From Puniceicoccales bacterium (GTDB lineage Bacteria; Verrucomicrobiota; Verrucomicrobiia; Opitutales; LL51): a stretch of DNA of 5,073 bases. Of the stretch, positions 1 through 5,073 are shown in pieces. Positions within the stretch are counted from its first letter, which is position 1; the number at the start of each line of letters is the position of its first letter. The notes below the pieces were generated by a model that was not told where the DNA came from, did not search any database, and was given only the letters and a program-made list of their open reading frames with translations. The translations under genes were made by a program, and so were the position numbers. The stretch is taken from contig JAIRZB010000080.1 of the NCBI GenBank assembly GCA_031267435.1, positions 1 through 5,073 on the forward strand, in the 5' to 3' direction.

Positions 1-268
1 GATCGATCGACGAATAGATCGTCGTCATTGGATTTCGCAATTCATGGGAAGCAATATTCACAAACATTCCGCGAATTTGGACCAATTCTTGCGATGAAAC
101 AAATTTTGAAAACATTTTCGCAAACTTACGCTCATACAAATAGCAAAGAATACTTGCGGTGAAAAATAAAATCCAAACAGCGAATGCGCAGCAGAGGTTG
201 CTGCGCATTGATAAATAAATAAAAACCGAATAAATGGCAAAAATAGTTACTAGCAATGCTTTACCCAC
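1..268 (-). CDS. Sensor histidine kinase, N-terminal part (cut by left edge)
   Basis: This is the start of a membrane-bound two-component sensor kinase; only 89 codons lie in the window. The decisive evidence is the H-box, read on the minus strand as NIASHELRNPMTTIYSS. His75 (codon at 46-44) is the expected phosphoacceptor of a HisKA domain. Before it come two hydrophobic segments, about residues 4-20 and 25-45, joined by a short Arg-Ser-Asn turn, then a basic, probably helical linker at 46-70. With almost no extracytoplasmic loop, no periplasmic sensor domain is visible, so any signal would have to be sensed in the membrane or cytoplasm. The GTG at 268-266 is chosen because the first in-frame stop upstream is TGA at 280-278 and this start keeps both membrane segments; an in-frame ATG at 208-206 would lose the first. 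The Shine-Dalgarno match is weak (GAAGA, six bases upstream). The ATPase domain and any partner regulator lie outside the window. Family is confident; start and signal are not. Confidence 0.85.
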   Translation of the reverse strand, partial: MGKALLVTIFAIYSVFIYLSMRSNLCCAFAVWILFFTASILCYLYERKFAKMFSKFVSSQELVQIRGMFVNIASHELRNPMTTIYSSID

Positions 269-337
269 GAAATATCTTCAACTAAGCCCATCAAAAAAAG
301 CAATATCTTTTAATAGAAAATCTATTTTTGTTGTTTT

Positions 338-411
338 TTTTACGAAAATCGCCTTACTTCGATAATAAAGTCGATGATAAAATTACGCCGTCGCAATGAA
401 TTTTCGTAAAA
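338..411. repeat. 12-bp perfect inverted repeat between kinase and tRNA promoter
   Basis: TTTTACGAAAAT at 338-349 is the exact reverse complement of ATTTTCGTAAAA at 400-411, with 50 bases between. Inside lies an imperfect 12-bp tandem repeat, TCGATAATAAAG then TCGATGATAAAA (360-383). The repeat lies upstream of the kinase gene (minus strand) and of the tRNA promoter (plus strand). It could be a paired regulator site or the base of an RNA stem, but the function is unknown. The rest of 269-426 is AT-rich and shows no convincing gene. Confidence 0.5.
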
Positions 412-426
412 CTTTTAAGACAAAGC

Positions 427-454
427 TTGACAAAAAAAGGCAAGCTCCTAGATT
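427..454 (+). promoter_or_regulatory. Promoter of tRNA-Asp
   Basis: A perfect sigma-70 type -35 box, TTGACA, is at 427-432. Sixteen bases later TAGATT (449-454) matches four of six -10 positions. Transcription would start near 461, about nine bases before the mature tRNA, a usual layout for a bacterial tRNA gene. Confidence 0.65.
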
Positions 455-469
455 GCGAATTCATGGTTT

Positions 470-546
470 GGGGTGGTAGCTCAATTGGTTAGAGCGCCTG
501 CCTGTCACGCAGGAGGTCGCGGGTTCGAGTCCCGTCCATCCCGCCA
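470..546 (+). tRNA. tRNA-Asp (anticodon GTC)
   Basis: A complete 77-base tRNA. The acceptor stem GGGGTGG (470-476) pairs with CCATCCC (536-542) with one G-U pair. The D arm has GCTC/GAGC. The anticodon stem CCTGC/GCAGG (497-501 and 509-513) encloses the loop CTGTCAC, with anticodon GTC at 504-506. The T arm contains the usual GGTTCGAGTCC. The discriminator base is G (543), an aspartate identity element, and CCA (544-546) is encoded in the DNA. A run of six T follows directly at 547-552 and may help end transcription. I saw no second copy of the 3' end downstream, so there is no sign of integration at this tRNA. Confidence 0.98.
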
Positions 547-591
547 TTTTTTACTTGACGTATTTTCTATCGTCGATGTTTTTCTTTCGAC

Positions 592-1094
592 ATGGGTGCC
601 ATTACTTATAAAATAGGGCTAGCGGTATTATTGTCCTGTGTGGTTATGCTTCTCGCATTTATTGATAACGCTTGGCACGAACAAGAAGTATTTGTAATAG
701 TCGGAAATTTTTTACGAATTATTATTCCATGTGTTGGCTGCTACATTAGTTTGGCCAGAGAGGATAAAATTGGCATTAAACAGTTTTTCTATACCATTTT
801 AGTGACCATTCTGATAACCTATGCCATAAAATGGGCGACCTATCGCATGGATATCGGCATTCGGCCTTCCGGTGGTACAAAATCTTTTCCTTCGGGACAT
901 GCATCCTGCTCGTTCCAAGGCGCATTTTTTTTATCCAAGCGCTACGGTTGGAAGCTAGGAATTCCGGCACTTGCATTCGCTAGCTTGGCTATAGCCGTAT
1001 TTATGGCCGATATCACCACTGGAGAGATATCATTGTAGGATTTTTTATTGCACTTCTGGTTAACAAATTATTCGTAACCCCAAGGACGACCTAG
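592..1094 (+). pseudogene. PAP2-family membrane phosphatase, frameshifted
   Basis: PAP2 enzymes are integral membrane acid phosphatases acting on lipid phosphates such as phosphatidate or undecaprenyl pyrophosphate. The open frame from ATG 592 ends at TAG 1038 (148 residues). It has hydrophobic segments near residues 8-24, 33-53 and 64-79, a variant first motif (Lys80 and Arg91-Pro92, ten residues apart rather than the textbook six), and the second motif FPSGH at 99-103. The third motif is in another frame: from 1014 the sequence reads HHWRDIIVGFF, then a hydrophobic tail to TAG at 1092-1094. Adding one base near 1012-1013 would join the frames into about 167 residues. Just upstream, the residues aligned with the usual motif-3 Ser-Arg are Ala-Val, so the repaired protein would still lack the phosphate-binding Arg. 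No Shine-Dalgarno precedes the ATG; a short GTCGA/TCGAC inverted repeat lies there instead (572-591). I read it as a decaying gene. A sequencing error could explain the shift but not the substitution. The substrate cannot be assigned. Confidence 0.8.
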
Positions 1095-1141
1095 GTACTG
1101 CCCGCCTGATTCCTGCAAAAAAAAATCAACGGGGAAAATTT

Positions 1142-1167
1142 TTATCCGTACTCATTATCCGTACTCA
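1142..1167. repeat. 13-bp perfect tandem duplication
   Basis: TTATCCGTACTCA occurs twice back to back, at 1142-1154 and 1155-1167, just before the first long repeat. It may be a replication-slippage duplication or a paired binding site. Nothing else recognisable lies between the phosphatase remnant and this point (1095-1141). Confidence 0.75.
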
Positions 1168-1173
1168 AATGCC

Positions 1174-1293
1174 TTATTTTTGCAAGAAGAGGCACGTAGG
1201 ATTATTTTTCCTGACCTACCCTCCTAAAACGCCTTTCCCTTGTGGGTTGCCTTAAAATCCTCGGCCTCATTCATTAACCGATCCTGGCGCTAC
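1174..1293. repeat. 120-bp intergenic repeat, copy 1 of 3
   Basis: First of three near-identical 120-bp units; it matches copy 2 at 115 of 120 positions and copy 3 at 117. It can fold: GAGGC (1189-1193) pairs with GCCTC (1264-1268), and AGGATT (1198-1203) with AATCCT (1256-1261). CCC (1237-1239) and GGG (1244-1246) close a four-base inner loop. A different pairing, GTAGG (1196-1200) with CCTAC (1215-1219), is also possible. No transposase or terminal-repeat pair was seen. It may be a non-coding structured element or a mobile repeat. Confidence 0.9.
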
Positions 1294-1302
1294 AGTGCTC
1301 CA

Positions 1303-1422
1303 TTATTTTTGCAGGAAGAGGCACGTAGGATTATTTCTTCTGACCTACCCTCCTAAGACGCCTTTCCCTTGTGGGTTGCCTTAAAATCCTCGGCCTCATT
1401 TATTAACCGATCCTGGCGCTAC
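1303..1422. repeat. 120-bp intergenic repeat, copy 2 of 3
   Basis: This copy starts 129 bp after copy 1, with a nine-base spacer (1294-1302). It differs from copy 1 at five positions, equivalent to 1185, 1208, 1210, 1228 and 1272. All fall outside the proposed stems, so GAGGC/GCCTC (1318-1322 with 1393-1397) and AGGATT/AATCCT are kept. It is the most diverged of the three copies. Confidence 0.9.
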
Positions 1423-1432
1423 CCATGCTCCA

Positions 1433-1552
1433 TTATTTTTGCAAGAAGAGGCACGTAGGATTATTTTTCCTGACCTACCCTCCTAAAACGCCTTTCCCCT
1501 GCGGGTTGCCTTAAAATCCTCGGCCTCATTTATTAACCGATCCTGGCGCTAC
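1433..1552. repeat. 120-bp intergenic repeat, copy 3 of 3
   Basis: This copy starts 130 bp after copy 2. The ten-base spacer (1423-1432) ends in TGCTCCA, as does the spacer before copy 2, so the duplicated unit is probably about 130 bp. Compared with copy 1 it changes only 1272 and two inner-loop positions (equivalent to 1240 and 1243), turning TTGT into CTGC between the CCC and GGG. It ends about 70 bp before the mraZ promoter. Confidence 0.9.
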
Positions 1553-1581
1553 CGGGTCACTCGTTTTCGAGCGAAAAAGCC

Positions 1582-1630
1582 CATTAGTCAATCTTAAAAA
1601 TTTTTTCTGATAAATAAGTATTGACTAGTG
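1582..1630. repeat. Inverted repeat flanking the mraZ -35 region
   Basis: CATTAGTCAAT (1582-1592) and ATTGACTAGTG (1620-1630) are reverse complements except for one position, with a 27-base AT-rich gap. The right arm contains the candidate mraZ -35 box TTGACT and runs into the first TGGGA box. It could be a site for a second regulator or chance in AT-rich DNA. Confidence 0.4.
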
Positions 1631-1649
1631 GGAAATTGTGGGAAAATAT
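1621..1649 (+). promoter_or_regulatory. Candidate promoter of mraZ-rsmH-ftsL
   Basis: TTGACT at 1621-1626 matches five of six -35 positions. The -10 is unclear: GAAAAT (1642-1647) matches four of six but at a short 15-base spacing, and AAATAT (1644-1649) has a 17-base spacing but only three matches. Either -10 lies among the MraZ boxes, so MraZ binding would block RNA polymerase. Confidence 0.4.
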
Positions 1650-1673
1650 GGGAAAATGGTGTCGGTTTTGGGA
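1629..1673 (+). promoter_or_regulatory. MraZ operator (TGGGA boxes, 10-bp pitch)
   Basis: TGGGA occurs at 1629-1633, 1639-1643, 1649-1653 and 1669-1673. The steps are exactly 10, 10 and 20 bases, so all four boxes lie on one face of the helix; the slot at 1659-1663 reads GTGTC and is degenerate. MraZ is known to bind TGGG-type pentamers separated by five-base spacers upstream of its own gene. The boxes end 11 bases before the mraZ GTG and overlap the candidate promoter, pointing to autoregulation. The last box may also be the only purine-rich stretch available to the ribosome. Confidence 0.88.
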
Positions 1674-1684
1674 AATAGAAAATT

Positions 1685-2134
1685 GTGAGTTCTTTTGTAA
1701 AAAGTTTTTATATCGGTGAGCATGCGCGTTCCATAGACGAAAAAATGCGCATCGCTTTGCCCGTAAAATGGCGCCCTGAAAATGAAGAAGACATCTTTTT
1801 AGCGCTTCCTAATCCCATCGGTTGCATCACAGTTTATCCTCCCAAAATGATTGCACGCTTGGAAGCAAAGGTGGCAGAAGTCAGTTTCGGTGATACTCAG
1901 GGGCAAATGGTTCTCGCAAAGTTATTTTCCAAAGCGGATACTTTTTCCTGCGATTCCAGGGGTCGCATAAAAATCGAAGAAAAGTTGCTGAAACATGCCC
2001 AAATTCAATCGGAAGTTGTGTTCGTTGGCGGAGGAAGCACATTCAATGTGTGGGAACCGGAAAAATTTAGAATTTATCTAGAAAAGGAGTCACTGGAAGA
2101 TGTTGCTTCCGTACTCAGGGGGTTAGGTCTATGA
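1685..2134 (+). CDS. mraZ: Transcriptional regulator MraZ
   Basis: MraZ is a DNA-binding protein of the AbrB/SpoVT fold that forms ring-shaped oligomers and controls the dcw (division and cell wall) operon, which it usually heads. This 149-residue protein is close to the normal length. It has two AbrB-like halves: residues 11-30, with DEKMRIALPVKWR in place of the usual D-x-K-G-R core, and about 82-127, with CDSRGRIKI and the closing FNVWEPEKF. Gly is replaced by Met in the first core but kept in the second. The start is GTG; an in-frame TAG at 1676-1678 excludes any start further upstream except the improbable ATT at 1682. There is no clear Shine-Dalgarno. The operator boxes directly upstream strongly support the identity. 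Its stop overlaps the rsmH start (ATGA), implying translational coupling. Confidence 0.95.
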   Translation: MSSFVKSFYIGEHARSIDEKMRIALPVKWRPENEEDIFLALPNPIGCITVYPPKMIARLEAKVAEVSFGDTQGQMVLAKLFSKADTFSCDSRGRIKIEEKLLKHAQIQSEVVFVGGGSTFNVWEPEKFRIYLEKESLEDVASVLRGLGL

Positions 2135-3051
2135 TTGGGAAAAAAACATTGCTCCATATTCCAATTATGCTCCGCGAAACGGCACAATTTCTCAGTTTGC
2201 AGTGTGGTGAAAATTTTTTGGATTGTACCTTCGGCGGTGGTGGACATAGCCGCTATTTTCTAGAAAATTATCCTAATATTACTCTATTCGCCATCGATCG
2301 AGATCCGGAAGTTGTTCCCCATGCCGAAAAATTATGGAAAGAATTTGGACATCGATTTCAATTCTTTACCTGTCCATTTTCAACAATTGATCGACTTTCT
2401 TTGCCGCCTTTACAAGGTATCTTTTTTGATTTTGGGATTTCAACGCTTCAGCTCGACGATGAAACTCGCGGATTTTCATTCCGCTGCCACACACCATTGG
2501 ATATGCGCATGGATCCCCAAAGCGGTATGGCGGCCTGTGAATTTTTGGAGATGGCCGATCGTAGGCAGCTCGTCGAAGCCATTCGAGATTTCGGCGAAGA
2601 GCGGCATTGGCGCAAAATCGTCACGTTAATTTTGTCCCATCGAGGAAGCGAAGTTACCCAATATGCGGATACCTTCGCCGAATGTATTGCGAAAAATTTA
2701 CCAAAAAAATCCCATGAAAAAATCCATCCGGCAACGCGTACTTTCCAGGGCTTGCGCATTGCCATCAATAAAGAATTAGAAGAAATTCGTACCACACTCC
2801 CCAAAGCCTTCAAACAGTTGGACCAAGGCGGACGGTTGGTGGCGATTAGCTTCCATTCCCTGGAGGATAGGATTGTAAAACAATTTTTTAACGAAAAAGC
2901 GGGAAAAGCGATCGATTGCCATGAAAAATGGAATGGACGCTGTTCCGTTGCAAAAATCTTAACGAAAAAACCCGTAACGCCGACGGACGCGGAAATTGCT
3001 AGCAATCATCGCAGCCGATCGGCAAAACTTAGAGCATTGGAGAAATTTTAA
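2131..3051 (+). CDS. rsmH: 16S rRNA (cytosine(1402)-N(4))-methyltransferase RsmH
   Basis: RsmH (formerly MraW) uses S-adenosylmethionine to methylate N4 of C1402 in the 16S rRNA decoding centre. The 306 residues match the family length, and its landmarks appear in order: HIPIMLRE at 9-16; the SAM-binding loop DCTFGGGGHS at 31-40; the acidic DRDPE at 56-60; FFDFGISTLQLDDETRGFSF at 98-117; PLDMRMD at 122-128; GEERHWRKI at 155-163; HPATRTFQGLRIAIN at 199-213; FHSLEDRIVK at 241-250; and the C-terminal SNHRSRSAKLR at 291-301. No key motif is missing. The ATG overlaps the mraZ stop by four bases, and AGGGGG at 2117-2122 is a good ribosome binding site eight bases upstream. It is co-transcribed with mraZ and ftsL, the usual order in the dcw cluster. 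Confidence 0.98.
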   Translation: MIGKKTLLHIPIMLRETAQFLSLQCGENFLDCTFGGGGHSRYFLENYPNITLFAIDRDPEVVPHAEKLWKEFGHRFQFFTCPFSTIDRLSLPPLQGIFFDFGISTLQLDDETRGFSFRCHTPLDMRMDPQSGMAACEFLEMADRRQLVEAIRDFGEERHWRKIVTLILSHRGSEVTQYADTFAECIAKNLPKKSHEKIHPATRTFQGLRIAINKELEEIRTTLPKAFKQLDQGGRLVAISFHSLEDRIVKQFFNEKAGKAIDCHEKWNGRCSVAKILTKKPVTPTDAEIASNHRSRSAKLRALEKF

Positions 3052-3052
3052 A

Positions 3053-3412
3053 ATGAAGAGACAATTTATTAATAATCAGCTTATCGTATCATTGGTTATA
3101 AGTTCGGCATTTGTTGCATTTACAACAACATTCGGAACGTTATATTTCCGCCGAGAAACCTTTATTCATGCCAATAATTTGAAGAGAATCGAGGCACAGT
3201 GCGCGGAACTTGAAAGCGAAAATCTTATTCTATCCGCACGAATTGCACAGCTGCAAGCTCCCTGCTACCTAAAAGAAAAAGCCTTTGCCCTAGCACTAGG
3301 AGTACATCAGGAACAGGTTTTACGCGTGCGAGGTTGGAACGATTATAAAGAACTTTTCCTGACACGCAGCACGTTAGCCATGAATACGCCATCAATACCC
3401 GGCGCCAATTAA
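3053..3412 (+). CDS. ftsL: Cell division protein FtsL-like
   Basis: FtsL is a small bitopic membrane protein that pairs with FtsB/DivIC through a coiled coil and helps activate septal wall synthesis. This 119-residue protein has that build: a short basic N-terminus (MKRQFINNQ), one membrane helix at about 10-32, then a coiled coil at about 42-70 (RIEAQCAELESENLILSARI). It ends with the FtsL/DivIC-like pattern of a Pro after the coil, then K-E-K-A-x4-LG and a hydrophobic end. Sequence identity in this family is always low, so the call rests on architecture and on its place after rsmH. ATG 3053 is chosen because it lies one base after the rsmH stop and has GGAG at 3039-3042; the frame is open back to 2996, but that start would lie inside rsmH. 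The ftsI gene that normally follows is absent. Confidence 0.8.
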   Translation: MKRQFINNQLIVSLVISSAFVAFTTTFGTLYFRRETFIHANNLKRIEAQCAELESENLILSARIAQLQAPCYLKEKAFALALGVHQEQVLRVRGWNDYKELFLTRSTLAMNTPSIPGAN

Positions 3413-3507
3413 AGTATTGTAAAATAATATAGCTGCACCAACGGCCGAAACGGAAGGATAGAAAGAATGACATAGTTTGTAATTTCAATTACTAATCAAA
3501 TACGCCC

Positions 3508-3539
3508 AAAGCCCACAAAATTAAATTCGAGGGCTTTTT
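3508..3539 (+). terminator. Rho-independent terminator of the mraZ operon
   Basis: AAAGCCC (3508-3514) pairs with GGGCTTT (3531-3537), and the T run continues to 3539. The loop is 16 bases, longer than ideal, so efficiency is uncertain. On the minus strand no T run follows the stem, so it mainly suits the plus-strand operon rather than rpsA. Between the ftsL stop and this hairpin I see only AT-rich sequence with no gene. Confidence 0.6.
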
Positions 3540-3554
3540 ACGGATTAATTAAAA

Positions 3555-5072
3555 TTATTCACCGCGATCGATATCAATTTTGTCAAAAATATCGCCCAAA
3601 TTGGTCAATTCTTGGTCATTCTTTAATTTATCATAGGCCTTAATTTCAGCTTCGAGTGCGTTGGCATCGTAGTTTGCGACTTTAATGGATAGCCCAATGC
3701 GACGCTCATTGCGATCAATTTTGATCACACGGGCCGTAACTTCATTGCCAACCGATAACACATCTTTAATCTTCTCGACGTGATTTTCAGAAATTTGACT
3801 GATATGAATCATGCCATCGATACCGTGCGGCAGTTCGACAAATGCACCGTATGAGGTAATTTTGACTATTTTCCCAGTTACTAAACTGCTAATTTGAAAG
3901 AGCGCATCGATATTTTCCCAGGGATCATTCGTCAGTTGCTTTATGCCGAGAGCAATACGTTGCTGGGTAGGATCGATGTCAATGACGATGGCATCGACCT
4001 CATCACCTTTCCTTAAAACTTCACTGGGATGATTAACTTTTTTTGTCCAACTAATATCCGAAACGTGAATCATACCATCAATACCTTCCTCCAATTCAAC
4101 AAAAGCTCCGTAGTTAGTGATATTGCGAACGGCTCCACGTATATGCGCACCCACGGGATAATTATGTTTTACCATTTCCCAAGGATTTTCATCGAGTTGT
4201 TTAATACCGAGTGCAATTTTTTGGTTTCCTTTTTCGATACCAATTACAATGGCTTCGATTTCAGTGCCAACTTTTAATAGTTCACTGGGCTTATTAATGC
4301 GTTTCGTCCAAGACATTTCTGCCACGTGAACGAGACCTTCCACACCCGGTTCAATTTCGATAAAGGCTCCGTAGGGCACAAGATTGACCACTTTGCCACG
4401 AATTTTACTACCGAGGGGATAGCGGTATTCGATATTATCCCAGGGATTATTTTTAGTTTGCTTCATGCCAAGGGCAACGCGCTCCTTTTCAGGATCGATT
4501 TCAAGGACCATGACTTCGATTTCTTCGCCTACACGGACCAATTCATTGGGATGGGATACTCTTCCCCAGGACATATCGGTAATGTGAAGGAGTCCATCGA
4601 GACCATCTAAGTCGACGAATACACCGTAATCGGTAATATTTTTAACAATACCACGGCATATCGCACCGACTTGGATATTGGACATGGCTTTCTGTCGCCT
4701 ATCTTTACGCTCTTCTTCAATCAGTTCGCGCCGCGAAATGACAATGTTTTTGCGCTCCAAATTAATTTTAACGATTTTAAAGTCGAAAGTTTGGCCAACA
4801 TATTGATCGAGATTTTTTTGAGCCTGTATATCAATTTGAGATCCGGGTAGAAAAGCATCAACACCGATATTAACTATTAAACCACCCTTTGTTTTTGACT
4901 TAACTTTACCATGAACAATGGAACCCTCAGGACAAGTTTCAATGATACGGGCCCAGTTTTTTTTCTGTTCCGCCTTATCAAAGGAAATAATAGGATTCCC
5001 TTCCCGGTCTTCGAGCTTTTCAAGAAAAACATCGATGGTCTGCCCTACCGAAAATTCGTTAATATCATTAAA
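3555..5072 (-). CDS. rpsA: 30S ribosomal protein S1 (N-terminus cut by right edge)
   Basis: S1 binds single-stranded mRNA on the small ribosomal subunit and helps load it. The visible 505 residues lack only the start, part of domain 1, compared with roughly 550-580 in six-domain S1 proteins. The end of domain 1 occupies residues 1-34. Domain 2 is at about 49-115, with the ribosome-binding-type sequence GGLIVNIGVDAFLPGSQID and then ERKNIVISRREL. Four typical RNA-binding OB-fold repeats follow at about 135-204, 220-291, 307-378 and 394-464. Three of these carry YGAFVE- or YGAFIE-type cores (YGVFVD in the first) and end in ALGMKQ/LGIKQ-NPW-type linkers; the sixth repeat is the most diverged. An acidic tail ends at TAA 3557-3555. 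The TTG at 4760 can look like a start, but the frame stays open to the edge and encodes domain 2, so it is internal. The gene converges on the mraZ operon. Confidence 0.97.
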   Translation of the reverse strand, partial: FNDINEFSVGQTIDVFLEKLEDREGNPIISFDKAEQKKNWARIIETCPEGSIVHGKVKSKTKGGLIVNIGVDAFLPGSQIDIQAQKNLDQYVGQTFDFKIVKINLERKNIVISRRELIEEERKDRRQKAMSNIQVGAICRGIVKNITDYGVFVDLDGLDGLLHITDMSWGRVSHPNELVRVGEEIEVMVLEIDPEKERVALGMKQTKNNPWDNIEYRYPLGSKIRGKVVNLVPYGAFIEIEPGVEGLVHVAEMSWTKRINKPSELLKVGTEIEAIVIGIEKGNQKIALGIKQLDENPWEMVKHNYPVGAHIRGAVRNITNYGAFVELEEGIDGMIHVSDISWTKKVNHPSEVLRKGDEVDAIVIDIDPTQQRIALGIKQLTNDPWENIDALFQISSLVTGKIVKITSYGAFVELPHGIDGMIHISQISENHVEKIKDVLSVGNEVTARVIKIDRNERRIGLSIKVANYDANALEAEIKAYDKLKNDQELTNLGDIFDKIDIDRGE

Positions 5073-5073
5073 C

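Noticed and set aside
58..240. 60-residue minus-strand frame starting at ATG 240
   Set aside because: It overlaps the histidine kinase in a different frame, has no recognisable motif, and the kinase frame carries a clear H-box.
312..340. Terminator-like AATAGA/TCTATT hairpin followed by a T-rich stretch
   Set aside because: The six-pair stem is all but one A-T with a three-base loop, and there is no plus-strand gene upstream to terminate.
1174..1552. CRISPR array
   Set aside because: The repeats are 120 bp with 9-10 bp spacers, and the two spacers share TGCTCCA; this is the opposite of short repeats with unique spacers.
1560..1577. CTCG-TTTT-CGAG hairpin and overlapping TTTTCG/CGAAAA palindrome
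   Set aside because: The stem is four pairs, no T run follows, and alternative pairing leaves a two-base loop; most likely chance.
2448..3005. 185-residue minus-strand frame opposite rsmH
   Set aside because: It lies wholly within the highly conserved rsmH gene and has no family features; it is a codon-use shadow.
3451..3475. Purine-rich site followed by ATG ACA TAG, possibly an ftsI start remnant
   Set aside because: It encodes two residues only and no further ftsI-like sequence can be read before the terminator.
3225..3488. 87-residue minus-strand frame opposite ftsL
   Set aside because: It overlaps ftsL, has no recognisable domain, and crosses the intergenic tail without a ribosome binding site.
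3555..4760. Separate short S1-like protein starting at TTG 4760
   Set aside because: The same frame continues to the right edge with S1 domains 1-2, so the TTG is an internal Leu codon.

Overview
The window looks like a piece of an AT-rich bacterial chromosome. My best guess at the source is a PVC-type bacterium, Verrucomicrobiota (Opitutae-like) or a relative. The wording of ribosomal protein S1 resembles chlamydial and verrucomicrobial S1 as I remember them, and the MraZ and RsmH sequences are compatible. This placement comes from memory of family sequences, not a search, and is low to moderate confidence. Decaying coding sequence, a shortened division cluster and intergenic repeats would also fit a host-associated lineage, but that is inference.

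Layout from the left. Positions 1-268 (minus strand) hold the N-terminus of a membrane-bound sensor histidine kinase that runs off the left edge; its H-box is clearly readable. Positions 269-426 are non-coding, with a 12-bp inverted repeat. A promoter with a perfect TTGACA -35 drives tRNA-Asp(GTC) at 470-546. Positions 592-1094 carry a PAP2-family membrane phosphatase broken by a one-base frameshift just before its third catalytic motif, which has also lost its usual Ser-Arg pair. Positions 1095-1600 are non-coding and hold a 13-bp tandem repeat, then three nearly identical 120-bp repeats at about 130-bp spacing.

The right half is conserved housekeeping DNA. A MraZ operator (four TGGGA boxes in 10-bp register) precedes the mraZ-rsmH-ftsL operon, the start of the division and cell-wall (dcw) cluster. 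mraZ and rsmH overlap by ATGA, and ftsL starts one base after the rsmH stop. The cluster stops there: a terminator-like hairpin at 3508-3537 follows, and ftsI is absent. Converging from the right is rpsA (ribosomal protein S1), which enters through the right edge and lacks only part of its first domain.

Functionally, MraZ is the likely autoregulator of its operon, RsmH methylates 16S rRNA, and FtsL is a divisome scaffold protein. S1 and tRNA-Asp serve translation. The kinase and the broken phosphatase have no evident link to these. The least explained part is the triplicated repeat block between the phosphatase remnant and the mraZ operator.
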